The position numbers were made by a program, and so were the translations under genes. Positions 34,601 through 42,582 of a DNA stretch of 46,012 nt are shown here, piece by piece. How positions within the stretch are numbered: the stretch's first letter is position 1; the number at the start of each line of letters is the position of its first letter. The notes beneath the pieces were generated by a model. The model saw nothing but the letters and a program-made list of their open reading frames with translations. It made no database searches and had not been told where the DNA came from. Source of the stretch: a virus; the IMG/VR virus record IMGVR_UViG_3300005265_000012, positions 1 through 46,012 of that record; one strand, written 5' to 3'.

Positions 34601-35011
34601 TTCCGAGCTCCATGGCTCAGACCCCTTGTCGGTCAATCGCCATATCTTGTGACAGGCGTAGTGATATTGTAAAAGAGCAGGAAGGGCAAGTGAAGAAAAG
34701 TCAGTGAGAGTCTTGTTTGATTCTGTTTGCTCACTTCTTTTTTTCAGATCAAGAGGCAGAGTTTCATCTAGCTCATCAACAATGCAGTGGCGGAAGCCTA
34801 GCTCAAACATCTTGCGAACTGTCTTAGCGTGTCTGCGAGAGACTTCTTCTAGAGTGATTTGCTCGCCCGTCTTTTGATCAACCATTGGTTTCCCTGAAGC
34901 TTTTATAGAAGCATACCAAGCATGAAAAATTCGGTGATCATCTAAAAGCTGTTTTCGCATTAGGGGTGTGAATTTTTCTGTAGGAGTTTGAACTAATGCT
35001 CTATAAGGCAC
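31664..35011 (-). CDS. Methyltransferase / nucleotidyltransferase / ATP ligase / LigD-phosphoesterase polyprotein
   Basis: A 1,115-residue protein with at least four parts. Residues 216-330: class I methyltransferase (RVLELGCSGGDLLDSLG, ICSLHTIEHLDNA). Residues 370-450: nucleotidyltransferase-like (SVVGSGVQGGKQPNDWDILV, with D392 and D394). Residues 500-770: ATP ligase with EQKCDG (K511), VIDGEAV, EGAMFK, WAKVK and an OB domain. Residues 840-980: phosphoesterase of the LigD type, VHTWTNYHGDLRFE, with the H-x5-H-x-D-x-R pattern (H846, H852, D854, R856) and DHH at 963. The N-terminal 200 residues (a twice-repeated acidic motif near 76-90 and 163-177) are unknown. Start GTG follows AAAGGAGG and lies six bases after the portal stop. 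Such a chain could cap, trim and seal nucleic-acid ends; its place between portal and protease is unusual. Confidence 0.85.
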   Translation of the reverse strand: MPYRALVQTPTEKFTPLMRKQLLDDHRIFHAWYASIKASGKPMVDQKTGEQITLEEVSRRHAKTVRKMFELGFRHCIVDELDETLPLDLKKRSEQTESNKTLTDFSSLALPALLQYHYACHKIWRLTDKGSEPWSSEIKTKQDIIDFHRRVVEEMLRRDVVHMKQDDLDDFLPDEMKSLKDLTSSLTLLSRWLYTHPRRTGWIIEAGSLLKHLVGPRVLELGCSGGDLLDSLGASGYYAEGVDIDEGALKVCEARGLQTTCSDIYDYLKQCPDNSFNTICSLHTIEHLDNAKQVLEQCLRVASDASVHVVPLGKGRCEDHQIEWENEYHLRSWLSPLPYSVDLLPTGEAILCAYPSLPKELQALASLPSLTTIPDYVSVVGSGVQGGKQPNDWDILVRRKDRDMDLETQIASNLRRMGFPTDQLEIIYRPEGPHGPYLPLYHKVLLRAPNPTIHWPSSLKSSEEIKQKPRIVGSYFPPLKPALQFSSFEEAWDQWGKEKVKETGRVFVEQKCDGFRVRLNFCGKGNSIWASDSPDDVSSKFPTLKQELLTVRGGVIDGEAVLAKSSGEIASREELASIFMTKGVDPREKNVVILAYDILCLDHEWLDTQTYSERREILAFFLKANPQLKHVKLLPTAPVTTKEQFLSAAEQVSKPSWSEGAMFKADTIYHWGETTADWAKVKVVSEVLCKVTGKHQIAGGPPTRWVYELAVTGPNGEEVSCGNSMATVVDAPVGSILEIRVDRAWKNEDGTYSLLLPRPVELRKDKHCPSTTRHLDTLVKTMSKSTSVFLSFLDFLTSSAKRAAAKFKKKVKDPTPSTEEGKPLKAEDWMGLIQRGDRGRWTFQVHTWTNYHGDLRFEIPGTDAFCKYTLFIPNKLCPRPADRSGYTAQACIDCAKKLLDHLLQGGSLAGDYTMNIGSKKWLDIGIGTPTYLPAGGSGAGKEDFAWMYAADYGTYEAGPVFEDHHSAFYLLNGQVIKNRWLMVVGVKPSELRLQKPELAGGEQRVWLFHLLDPGSTPTALKEEEAEKEIKIGKYTLVDKKVEELGLNELTHPHQGGRFRGVSVGRDKNGYFVATHRARSPSFPSPDKIPRSYIRFIESTGSLSNSKFDPWGMWSK

Positions 35012-35017
35012 GATAGC

Positions 35018-37087
35018 TTACCTCCTTTCTCCTCGCCTTCTTGGAACCAGCACACAACAACAATTCCCTCTGCACCGAGTAGATCCATCGCCAGGGAGAC
35101 AGGGAATCAGGTCAGGCTCATAAGGGCCTTCCATTGCCATTCTGATACAGTCAGGACATGTGTCTACATATCTAGGAACCCAATCAAGGACACAATCGTT
35201 CGTTTTGGCTACCTCCTTGGCGATGTGAGAGTCCAGCATCTTCATAGTACCAGCATAGAGAGAAGAGCGCCCTTTCAGCGGGGTGAGAATTTTGGTTAAA
35301 CCATCCCACAGCCGATCACCAGAGAGACCTACTCTGTAGAGAGCTCGGCCTCTCGTTTTCGCATCTGCCATCCAAGTGTTTTCCAAATATTCTGCAAAAG
35401 TGGCCTTCACCAGCCCACTAGCTTTTTCCAAATCTTCAACACTTATAGGATAACCCATTCTTTTAAAGCGCTCTCTTATCAGAGGGTAAAAGGATTTCAG
35501 GCCAGAGCCAAACCTGCCTCTTAAGTCAAGAGCTAAGTTGTTGATAAGCCTCGTATAGGCAGACAAAGTAGCAGGTCTTCTTTCCAACACCCTGTCCCAT
35601 GCTTTGAAGAAGGAGTCAGTCAAAGCCTCCCTCAATCCTATGTAAAAGTCAAAGTCTATTTGCTTCACAGACTCGTCAGAAGACATTCCCAACACCTCTT
35701 CTGGTGATGGAGAAGGAGCCCGTTCTGTTTTTCTAGGAGGAAGTCCAAGCTCTTCTCGAACCTCTTCTGGATCAAGGACACCCCATTGAACATAGTTAGC
35801 GTGGATTTTTGACTCGCTCTCTCTGTCTCTAAGCTCAGGAGGTTTGAACGCAAACACCCAATCCGTGATTCCAAAACCCATCTGGAGAAGTTTGTTTATC
35901 TTGCGAGCCACTTTGGCTTGTCGTGGCGTGACTATGCCATATTTGTAAGCTTCAAGCTGCATCAAATCCCGTCCTCCTCCTAGATGAGCCCCCTCTACAA
36001 GAGCTATCCTAGCAGGAGGAACACCATGGCTGATCAAAATGTCAATTCGAGCTTCCTTCTTGAAGTCTTCAGAGAAAAGTCTGCGGAGAGGTTCTTCAAG
36101 CTTTTGAAACTTGACTTGCACGTCTTTCCCAGGGACAGACATCACAAGGACATCTCCCCTTCCACGTTCGTGAGCAGCACGGAAGTATTCTTCAACAAGC
36201 TCCTGGTCTTCATCGCTCAACACTCCTCCAGAAACGACCACAGCGTATGCTGGAAGGGCAGGTCCTTTCAATCCCTTGAGAGCATAGTCTTCAAAGAGAG
36301 CTATAGCCACAATTGATGGAATCACTGGGATGTAGTCAGGAGCTCCATACCAAGGAGACAAAGAGTGGTAAAGAGAAAAAACAACGAGCTCGTTAGCTGC
36401 CTCTAAAGGACTCAAAAGAGGATTGGGTCTTCCAGTCAGGTCTTTCAAATTCCAATTGATAGTTCCATTCGTCCTAACTGCCTTGTGAGGAAACTCCTCG
36501 AAGTAGCGTGTCTCAATTCCCACTTTTTGCACCCAGCCTGTGTCTCCTTTCTTTTTGAAGAAGGAGTAGGAAGGAGCATGCCACAGTTTGACTGGTTCCC
36601 CTACCATGTTTCTAGAAACTTCTAGTATCCCAAACCCATAAGTCTCCATATCAATGAGAGCTCTTGATAATAGTTCTGAAAAGCCGTGCTCTGAACACTC
36701 TTCAAAAAAAGCTTCCGCCTTCTCCTTTTGTTTAGGGTCAGGATTCTCAATTCCTGGTTTGGCTTTTATAACATAGTCAGAACTCACATCATCAGCCTTC
36801 GCCCTACAACACCTAAGATGAACGGAAGAAACGTCCAGCAATAGAGACAAAGCATCAAGATCAAAACGGCGAGGCTCTAAGTCTCCTAAAGTGTAAACCT
36901 TTTCCTCTATCTGTTTAGATGCTGTGACCAAAACCGTCGACGCTGTCGGAGGACTAAACAAGGGAGACGACGGGACTGGAGTTATCCAAGTGAACTTTCC
37001 AGACTCCGTGACAGTCGCTTGAATAGTTGGAGTCTCAAAGTTCTTCCCGACCTCTTCTTCTCCAACTGATTTTCTTTTGTCTTCCGT
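35018..37087 (-). CDS. Portal protein with MuF-like C-terminus
   Basis: A phage portal of the PBSX/DUF935 type: EEKVYTLGDLEPRRFDLDAL at the start, LIDMETYGFGILEVSRN, FSLYHSLSPWYGAPDYIPVI, and LISHGVPPARIALVEGAHLG. The C-terminal 230 residues resemble the head morphogenesis (MuF) domain and end in a Cys cluster (DTCPDC, RCRGNCCC). The start is uncertain. Without a canonical codon the frame begins at TTG 36961, which has no ribosome site. GGAGG at 37093-37097 lies five bases before an in-frame ACG at 37087; it gives 42 more residues. I list the longer form. The portal is the dodecameric ring for DNA passage. Confidence 0.8.
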   Translation of the reverse strand, partial: TEDKRKSVGEEEVGKNFETPTIQATVTESGKFTWITPVPSSPLFSPPTASTVLVTASKQIEEKVYTLGDLEPRRFDLDALSLLLDVSSVHLRCCRAKADDVSSDYVIKAKPGIENPDPKQKEKAEAFFEECSEHGFSELLSRALIDMETYGFGILEVSRNMVGEPVKLWHAPSYSFFKKKGDTGWVQKVGIETRYFEEFPHKAVRTNGTINWNLKDLTGRPNPLLSPLEAANELVVFSLYHSLSPWYGAPDYIPVIPSIVAIALFEDYALKGLKGPALPAYAVVVSGGVLSDEDQELVEEYFRAAHERGRGDVLVMSVPGKDVQVKFQKLEEPLRRLFSEDFKKEARIDILISHGVPPARIALVEGAHLGGGRDLMQLEAYKYGIVTPRQAKVARKINKLLQMGFGITDWVFAFKPPELRDRESESKIHANYVQWGVLDPEEVREELGLPPRKTERAPSPSPEEVLGMSSDESVKQIDFDFYIGLREALTDSFFKAWDRVLERRPATLSAYTRLINNLALDLRGRFGSGLKSFYPLIRERFKRMGYPISVEDLEKASGLVKATFAEYLENTWMADAKTRGRALYRVGLSGDRLWDGLTKILTPLKGRSSLYAGTMKMLDSHIAKEVAKTNDCVLDWVPRYVDTCPDCIRMAMEGPYEPDLIPCLPGDGSTRCRGNCCCVLVPRRRGERR

Positions 37088-37104
37088 TTTTTCCTCCTTT
37101 GTCT

Positions 37105-38814
37105 TTAGTAAAACAGACCTTGGTGATACAAACTCATTCTCCTCCTAAGTTGAGTTTTCGTAGAAGGAGCAGGAGGTAGCCTAGATTGGGACGGCCCTTC
37201 AGGAGCTGTGACTGTCCTTCCAATAGAAGTCCTAACCGACACAGAGGAAGAGACCCCCATTGTCCTGCAGTGAAAGGTGACCCCTGCAACAGCATCAGTT
37301 ATATCTTTCTGCCCTCCTACAGTGTGGTCAATCTTTCCATTCGGAAGGACAACCAGACTGCGTGCACACTCTAAGTAGCCTTCCACAGGATATATATCAA
37401 TCAGGTCGTCGTAGTGGGCTTCCAACCAAGTCTCATAGCTGTGAGGGGTTCTGTCTACACTGTGAATACCTACAGAATAACCCCTTTTTGTTAGGATTTG
37501 TATAGAATCAGTGGAAGCAAACTGGTCAAAGGTTATATAACCAAAGCGAAAGCCTCTCCGAGCAAGTTCGTAGATTATCTCCCTAATTCGCCCCAAATCT
37601 ACAACCCCTCCAGTTCGTGGGTCTTCTACATAAACCAAATCTATGACAGTGAGGAAGCCCTCCTGATGTCCCATAGCCATTGCTGCCTTGTCTCTCTTCA
37701 ACCCCAAGTCAGTGTGGATGTAGTAGAGAAACCCAGGTTTGGGTTTCAACCACTCCGCTAGCCTACCTCCTGGAAGGACAGGATTCTTCCTAGAGGTGTT
37801 GACCCTAATCAAATCTAAACGAAGAACAAAAGATTTAGTAGATTGAATCAACACGCTAGCTCTATCTCTCAAAAACCTCCGAGGATTGCGGTCATAGGCT
37901 CTCTGAAAGCAAAGAGGAACATGCTTTATATCCTCTGGCTCAGTTTCAGGATCATAGCTATCCACAATACCGTATTCAGGAAGTCTTTCTGCCGTGCTTC
38001 GAGAGACCACAAAATAAGGAGCCCACTTACCAGGTTTGGCTTCCCAAAGGGCACGGCGAGTGGCGTAGCCGTGTTCTCCCATTTCCTTTACCGCTTCATA
38101 CCGTGTCTCTGCGAAGAGGCCTGAAGTTCGTGCAGAGGTGACAAGCTCTATCAACCCCCTGTCATCAAATCGGGTCTCTATCCTCTCAACAAGAGAGTGA
38201 TATACATTGGCAGCTTGATCTAAATCCTCTCCCTTCAAAGAGCGTTTGATATACCAAGCTTGCTCATCAGCGCAACCTAAAATAATGTTAAAACCTGTTG
38301 GAATAGTTTCTGCAGCCCCTCCAGAGAGAAGAAAGACATTTCCTGGAAACTTCAATATGGAAAGCCCCATCTCCTTTCTCTCAGTAGGAATACAATGTTT
38401 AGTGAACCACGGCAAATTGAAAATGTGCCTTTTGGCTTCCTCATAAACTATTTCTCTAGCCTGTAGTTGTCGCAGACTCATTATCACGATTCCTATAGGG
38501 CTGCCAGGAGCCAAGCCATACACCCTAGCAGGGTCTCGCAGATGAGTGAGCCAGTAAAGGGTGAGGACAATACTAAGATGGAGGAAAGTTGATTTTCCAG
38601 AACCAATCCCATCTATCTTTACCGCCTCGTTAACAGGATTTTCTAGAACTCTCTTCAAGTCGTATCGCACAGAAGGCCAAACGAATGAACCAAAAGGAAG
38701 AACGTTATCTAAAAACTCATCAACAGAAGGAAGGCGGTCATAAAAAACAGAAGACGCCACGCCTCGGGCTACCAGCTTGTCATAAACCCTGTTCAACCAC
38801 CAATATATCGCCAT
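37105..38814 (-). CDS. Terminase large subunit
   Basis: A 569-residue packaging motor. Walker A is DGIGSGKST (about 69-76), Walker B is ILGCADEQAWY (DE catalytic pair), and the nuclease part shows HTDLGLKRD, YITFDQFAST and GQKDITDAVAG. Start is ATG at 38814 with GGGAG eight bases upstream; a TTG one codon earlier is not needed. The C-terminal 50 residues are a Pro/Ser-rich linker and a basic end (SLYHQGLFY), longer than in many homologues and perhaps for portal docking. Order small terminase, large terminase, portal is standard. Confidence 0.93.
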   Translation of the reverse strand: MAIYWWLNRVYDKLVARGVASSVFYDRLPSVDEFLDNVLPFGSFVWPSVRYDLKRVLENPVNEAVKIDGIGSGKSTFLHLSIVLTLYWLTHLRDPARVYGLAPGSPIGIVIMSLRQLQAREIVYEEAKRHIFNLPWFTKHCIPTERKEMGLSILKFPGNVFLLSGGAAETIPTGFNIILGCADEQAWYIKRSLKGEDLDQAANVYHSLVERIETRFDDRGLIELVTSARTSGLFAETRYEAVKEMGEHGYATRRALWEAKPGKWAPYFVVSRSTAERLPEYGIVDSYDPETEPEDIKHVPLCFQRAYDRNPRRFLRDRASVLIQSTKSFVLRLDLIRVNTSRKNPVLPGGRLAEWLKPKPGFLYYIHTDLGLKRDKAAMAMGHQEGFLTVIDLVYVEDPRTGGVVDLGRIREIIYELARRGFRFGYITFDQFASTDSIQILTKRGYSVGIHSVDRTPHSYETWLEAHYDDLIDIYPVEGYLECARSLVVLPNGKIDHTVGGQKDITDAVAGVTFHCRTMGVSSSVSVRTSIGRTVTAPEGPSQSRLPPAPSTKTQLRRRMSLYHQGLFY

Positions 38815-38891
38815 CAAAGAGTCTCCCTCAGCTCCTCAACACTCAACGAGCTCGTCAGTTCAACGAGGAAACTGAAGTCAGAGATGGTTTC

Positions 38892-39713
38892 TTAGAAAAT
38901 AACAGTCTTCTCTACAGGGACAAGGCCTTTCATAGCATGGCTGGATTTGAAGAGATACAACCTATCTCCGCCAATATAACAAGCTGTCAGACCTGATGTA
39001 AAAGCAGGATCTTTGGCCGCTGGAAAAATGCAAAACATCCCGTCATCGCTGAGATGGCCTTTCACCAAATAAATCAAATTCCCCTCGTATTTGAAAAGAA
39101 GACGAGAGGACTTGAGAGTCTTAGAAGCCAACTCCAACCCTCGAATTCTTTTGAAAAGTTTGTTTATAGCAGCAGGGTAAGGAAAGAGTTTGATAGCCTC
39201 CTGTCTCATCTTCTCAATTTCCTGGCGCCGTTTGACCTCAGCTCTGCAAGTTTTCAGAAGAGAGCTTATATTAGGGCCAAAGATTCTTCGGAGGGTTTCT
39301 GTCACAGCTTGTCTCGTCAGTCCTTTGTTTTTTGCTCCAGCAGAGATTGACTCTCTACAGGAAAGAACATATTTTAACAGGACAAGAATGGATTGACCAT
39401 GAGTCTCCTGGAACCTCCAGTAGGTGAGTTCAGCTCCATCTGGTTGAACAGAGCCTTTATATTTGAGAACAATGTGGCGGGGTATTTTCAACATAGACGC
39501 CGCCTTACGGGTAGTGTAACCTCTCGCCAGTAGCCACATAACTTTAGCTCTCTTGTCGCTGGTGTTTATCCTATCCCTCCACCTAGTGAGTTCATCAGCA
39601 TAGGCACAAAGCTGATCGGGCACGGGAGGGCGTCCCGCTTCTATGGAAGAAACAATACAAGAAATAGTTCTCCTAAACAGTTCAGTGTCCATCATAGTTT
39701 CTTCTTTCTTCAT
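38892..39713 (-). CDS. Probable terminase small subunit / HTH DNA-binding protein
   Basis: A 273-residue protein. A helix-turn-helix-like segment lies at about 55-85 (AKVMWLLARGYTTRKAASML, then PRHIVLKYK) and a second one near 130-150 (NKGLTRQAVTETLRRIFG). The C-terminal third is beta-rich (LLFKYEGNLIYLVKGHL). It is directly before the large terminase, where the small subunit is expected, but it is longer than most and I did not see a clear family motif. It overlaps the DnaX-like gene (ATGA). It could instead be a regulator. Confidence 0.5.
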   Translation of the reverse strand: MKKEETMMDTELFRRTISCIVSSIEAGRPPVPDQLCAYADELTRWRDRINTSDKRAKVMWLLARGYTTRKAASMLKIPRHIVLKYKGSVQPDGAELTYWRFQETHGQSILVLLKYVLSCRESISAGAKNKGLTRQAVTETLRRIFGPNISSLLKTCRAEVKRRQEIEKMRQEAIKLFPYPAAINKLFKRIRGLELASKTLKSSRLLFKYEGNLIYLVKGHLSDDGMFCIFPAAKDPAFTSGLTACYIGGDRLYLFKSSHAMKGLVPVEKTVIF

Positions 39714-40717
39714 TCCTTCCTCCTCAAAGACAGTAGATCAAGCCATAGTCCTTTGAAGACTAGCAGAGGCTCAGCTCCTTTGCAAGCTCTCAAATATGAA
39801 GTCCATAGCACATCAACAAATCTGTCAGCCTTTCTCTCAGCAGAGAGATATTGAGAGCAGACAAGGTCAAGGATGTCCCGAAGCATGGACAGCGCCTGAA
39901 GGGAAGACAGACCTCTAATCTCTTGTTCAAAGCCAGGATAGTCTTGAGACAGCATGCAGCGAAGAACTCTTTTCACCTTCACTTTTGAAATGAACCAAGG
40001 TTCAGCCTCTAACATCTCCACGCCAATGGGAGAGTCTCCCGCTCTCAGGAAGAGTCTTTCTAAAACCATGAGAGCGTCTCGCATAGACCCCCCTGCGTGC
40101 CTGGCTATCGCCTTCATGACAGAGGCGTCGTAGCGATCATAGCCTTCCAGCTTCGCCACTTCACACAGCCTCTTAAATGTGTCCTCAACGGAAAGAGGAA
40201 CAAAATCAAGCCTCAAAGAGCGAGATATTACAGTAAAAGGAACTTTTTCAGGGCTGGTGGTGCACATTATTATATAACAGGTAGCAGGCGGTTCTTCCAA
40301 CAATCGAAGAAGGGCGTCAAACGCTTCATTTGACGCTGAGTGGACTTCATCTAAAATGAAAACTCTCGCCTTCCATGTAGGAACTACAGCAGCTTCTTGG
40401 ACTAATCTTCTCGCATCAGCTACCAACCCTTTGCTTCCCATGTCCTGCTCTATTATATCTGGGTGAGCGTGTGAGGAGAAAGCCCTACAAGACTTACACT
40501 TACCACATACAGAAGGAGAAGCATCACAGTTCAACGCCCTTGCAAAAATTCTAGCAAGCGTGGTTTTTCCTATACCATGCTGTCCAGTGAAAAGAAAAAC
40601 TTTGGGATGTCTTCGAGCTGCTGCCGCCTTAATTACCTCAACAGCAGCTCTTTGTCCTACAACCTCTTCAAAGGTAGAAGGTCTGTATTTAGTTGCAAGG
40701 CTTGTGTGAAAGCCCAT
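39710..40717 (-). CDS. dnaX: DnaX-like clamp loader ATPase
   Basis: A 335-residue protein closely resembling bacterial DNA polymerase III gamma/tau: ATKYRPSTFEEVVGQ, Walker A GQHGIGKTT (45-53), a zinc motif with C64, C71, C74 and C77, Walker B with DEVH (123-126), EAFDALLRLLEEPPATCYII, and sensor SRS (165-167). It lacks the long tau C-terminus, so it corresponds to gamma. Clamp loaders open the beta clamp and place it on primed DNA. Phages rarely carry dnaX; here it is in an operon with MazG and the methyltransferase. Strong GGGAGG ribosome site. Confidence 0.9.
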   Translation of the reverse strand: MGFHTSLATKYRPSTFEEVVGQRAAVEVIKAAAARRHPKVFLFTGQHGIGKTTLARIFARALNCDASPSVCGKCKSCRAFSSHAHPDIIEQDMGSKGLVADARRLVQEAAVVPTWKARVFILDEVHSASNEAFDALLRLLEEPPATCYIIMCTTSPEKVPFTVISRSLRLDFVPLSVEDTFKRLCEVAKLEGYDRYDASVMKAIARHAGGSMRDALMVLERLFLRAGDSPIGVEMLEAEPWFISKVKVKRVLRCMLSQDYPGFEQEIRGLSSLQALSMLRDILDLVCSQYLSAERKADRFVDVLWTSYLRACKGAEPLLVFKGLWLDLLSLRRKE

Positions 40718-40744
40718 CTTCTCCTCCCATTAAATTCAAGCCAG

Positions 40745-41101
40745 TCATTCCTCCTTCTTCATCAGCAGCGCAAGCCATTCTCTTCCCACTTTCCCCATCC
40801 AAAATTTGTCGTTGAAGCGTTTGCCGTGCAGGTAAGGCCTTCTCCTGTCAACCTCCATCCTTATTTTCACTCTTTCCTCTAAGTTAATGTTCAAAGAGTA
40901 AGCCAGATCCAAAACTCTGATCATTGCAGCAGCCAGCTCTTCAGCAAATCCTTCTGGGTCAGCATTCCTATAAGACTCCATAGCTCCAGAGAGCTCAGCG
41001 ACAATAAGCATGAGTTTCGATGGAACGTTAGTCCAGTCAGTGATAAAACCGTGCTCCTTTCTTATCTTAATTATATCGCCAGCAAGCTGCTCAAGCGTCA
41101 T
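40745..41101 (-). CDS. MazG-like nucleotide pyrophosphohydrolase
   Basis: A 118-residue protein with the MazG core: KLMLIVAELSGAMESYRNAD, FAEELAAAMIRVLDLAYSLN and a C-terminal RRRPYLHGKRF segment. The EEL...D residues fit the EExxE/ExxD metal site of the all-alpha NTP pyrophosphatases. These enzymes hydrolyse NTPs or (p)ppGpp-like nucleotides and are frequent in phages. The ATG lies inside the end of the adenine methyltransferase gene, an 11-base overlap, so translation is coupled. Confidence 0.75.
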   Translation of the reverse strand: MTLEQLAGDIIKIRKEHGFITDWTNVPSKLMLIVAELSGAMESYRNADPEGFAEELAAAMIRVLDLAYSLNINLEERVKIRMEVDRRRPYLHGKRFNDKFWMGKVGREWLALLMKKEE

Positions 41102-41978
41102 TTTTCAAGTCCCTCTCATCACTTCGTCCTCTCTTGTTTTTTTGGGAAAGGGCTCTTTGAGTTTGTTGAAGCCAGCCCACAGACTTGATAAGCAAGGTTT
41201 TATAAAGACTCAACTTTTTGCAAATCCTTTCAACTAACATCGCAAGCTGTTCTTCTGGAACGTCCTCCTCCGAAGTGGTATGAGAAAGGTAGCCATAAGA
41301 CTTTAGGATTTGAATAAGCTTCCCCCTCCCCGCCTCTCTTTTCTTCCCTCCTCTCCATACTACAACCACTGAAGGGAAGGGAGCTCCAGTGTCATGGCCA
41401 GAAAACTTCAACCTACCTCTAACAAAGCGAATTTCATCAGCTGGCATCACATACCTATGCCACCAATCAGTATCTGTGCGAGAGGGGAGAAGAGCAACGA
41501 CGGTTACTCCTCGCCTCGACTCTCTCACAGCCTTCTCCAACCACAATTGAATCTTCCTGCCGTAGGGAGGATTTAAAAAAACTGTGCCAAACCAAGGCTT
41601 CTCCAACCCTCCTTGCTCAAAGTAATTCGGACACTTGGCGTTCAGCTTGTTTCCACAGGGATCAAGAGTGAAGCGAAATTCTTTGTCCAGAGTCTTAAAG
41701 AAATGTTCAGGGGTCTCCCATTCCCCTGTAAGGGAGCTAAACATCAAACGCCTTATCTTTCTGAAGGGAGGCATCATCTTCACTCCCCTCTCATCCTGAA
41801 ATGAAGTGCTAGTTTTAGTCATCCTTCCTTGCCTCCTTATAGCACAACCTAACATCCTCAGAATTATGTCTTCAAGGAACACAAACCCCAACTTTCTATA
41901 GAAGTCTTCGCCTCGTATTATCTTAAAGTCTCCTACATCAGTAAAAGATTCGGCAAGCTCTTTACTATCAAACATCAC
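41091..41978 (-). CDS. Phage DNA N6-adenine methyltransferase
   Basis: A 295-residue protein. The core, residues 84-215, matches the phage Dam family: GEWETPEHFFKTLDKEFRFT, LDPCGN, TVFLNPPYGRKIQLWLEKA with the NPPY catalytic motif (136-139), VVALLPSRTDTDWWH and FVRGRLKFSG. It would methylate adenine N6 in DNA, perhaps to avoid host restriction. The first ATG has TAGGAGG nearby; an in-frame ATG at residue 68, with AGGGGAG, could give the more usual 228-residue size, and residues 1-67 match nothing I recognise. The C-terminus carries helices of unknown role. Confidence 0.87.
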   Translation of the reverse strand: MMFDSKELAESFTDVGDFKIIRGEDFYRKLGFVFLEDIILRMLGCAIRRQGRMTKTSTSFQDERGVKMMPPFRKIRRLMFSSLTGEWETPEHFFKTLDKEFRFTLDPCGNKLNAKCPNYFEQGGLEKPWFGTVFLNPPYGRKIQLWLEKAVRESRRGVTVVALLPSRTDTDWWHRYVMPADEIRFVRGRLKFSGHDTGAPFPSVVVVWRGGKKREAGRGKLIQILKSYGYLSHTTSEEDVPEEQLAMLVERICKKLSLYKTLLIKSVGWLQQTQRALSQKNKRGRSDERDLKNDA

Positions 41979-42150
41979 GCCTCCTAAAAATAACCCAACC
42001 TTAGAAGGGGAGTTCAGTAACCATCAACCGCCTTTCTCACCCCATAACCTCTCGGGTTGTGGCGTCAACCCCTCTCATACCCACAAACTACACCCCAACT
42101 CAAGCGCTCACCTCTACAGAGAGCCCTGTTTTTCTCTGTTTCTTCGTTTT

Positions 42151-42579
42151 CTACACCCTAGCGAGTTCTATCCTCTCCTTCAAAGCAAGCCACACGTTTG
42201 CACAGACTTCAGCTGGGTTTTCACTTCCTCTGACAGGCGGCATCCACATTACCTCAAAATCAGGATTAGAAGCGCTGTAGTAAACCACCCACAAATTGCT
42301 GTCCCGTGTTATAATCAACTCAAACTGAGACCCCTTCTCCCCTATCTTACCAGGTAGTCTCCCACCAATTTCGCTAAAAGTGGGAGCTTTGATGTAATCT
42401 TGGTGAGCCAGTGGAACGGGTCTTAATCTGAAGAAGCGCAGGCTCGCCAGTTCCGTCCTTTCCGCTGTCTTCATAACGAGCCAATACCACCCACCCCCAT
42501 CTTGTGGAAAACCCTGCTCTCTAAGTTTTTTGCAAACATCAAGAGAGGGGACTTCTCTTTCGGGGCTATATCCACCCAT
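42151..42579 (-). CDS. Unknown phage protein
   Basis: A 142-residue protein that begins EVPSLDVCKKLREQGFPQDG then GGWYWLV. Proteins of this shape, with a Leu-Cys-Leu(R) segment and FPQ near the start and a Trp/Tyr-rich middle, are frequent in phages and of unknown function. It is beta-rich with a helix at the end. It lies before the adenine methyltransferase, 172 bases away; that gap holds no convincing gene. I give no function. Confidence 0.65.
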   Translation of the reverse strand: MGGYSPEREVPSLDVCKKLREQGFPQDGGGWYWLVMKTAERTELASLRFFRLRPVPLAHQDYIKAPTFSEIGGRLPGKIGEKGSQFELIITRDSNLWVVYYSASNPDFEVMWMPPVRGSENPAEVCANVWLALKERIELARV

Positions 42580-42582
42580 ATG

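Noticed and set aside
41979-42150. Possible nested stems (AACCC/GGGTT, GGGG/CCCC) followed by ATTTTT before the adenine methyltransferase
   Set aside because: Stems are short and widely spaced; not enough to call an attenuator or terminator.
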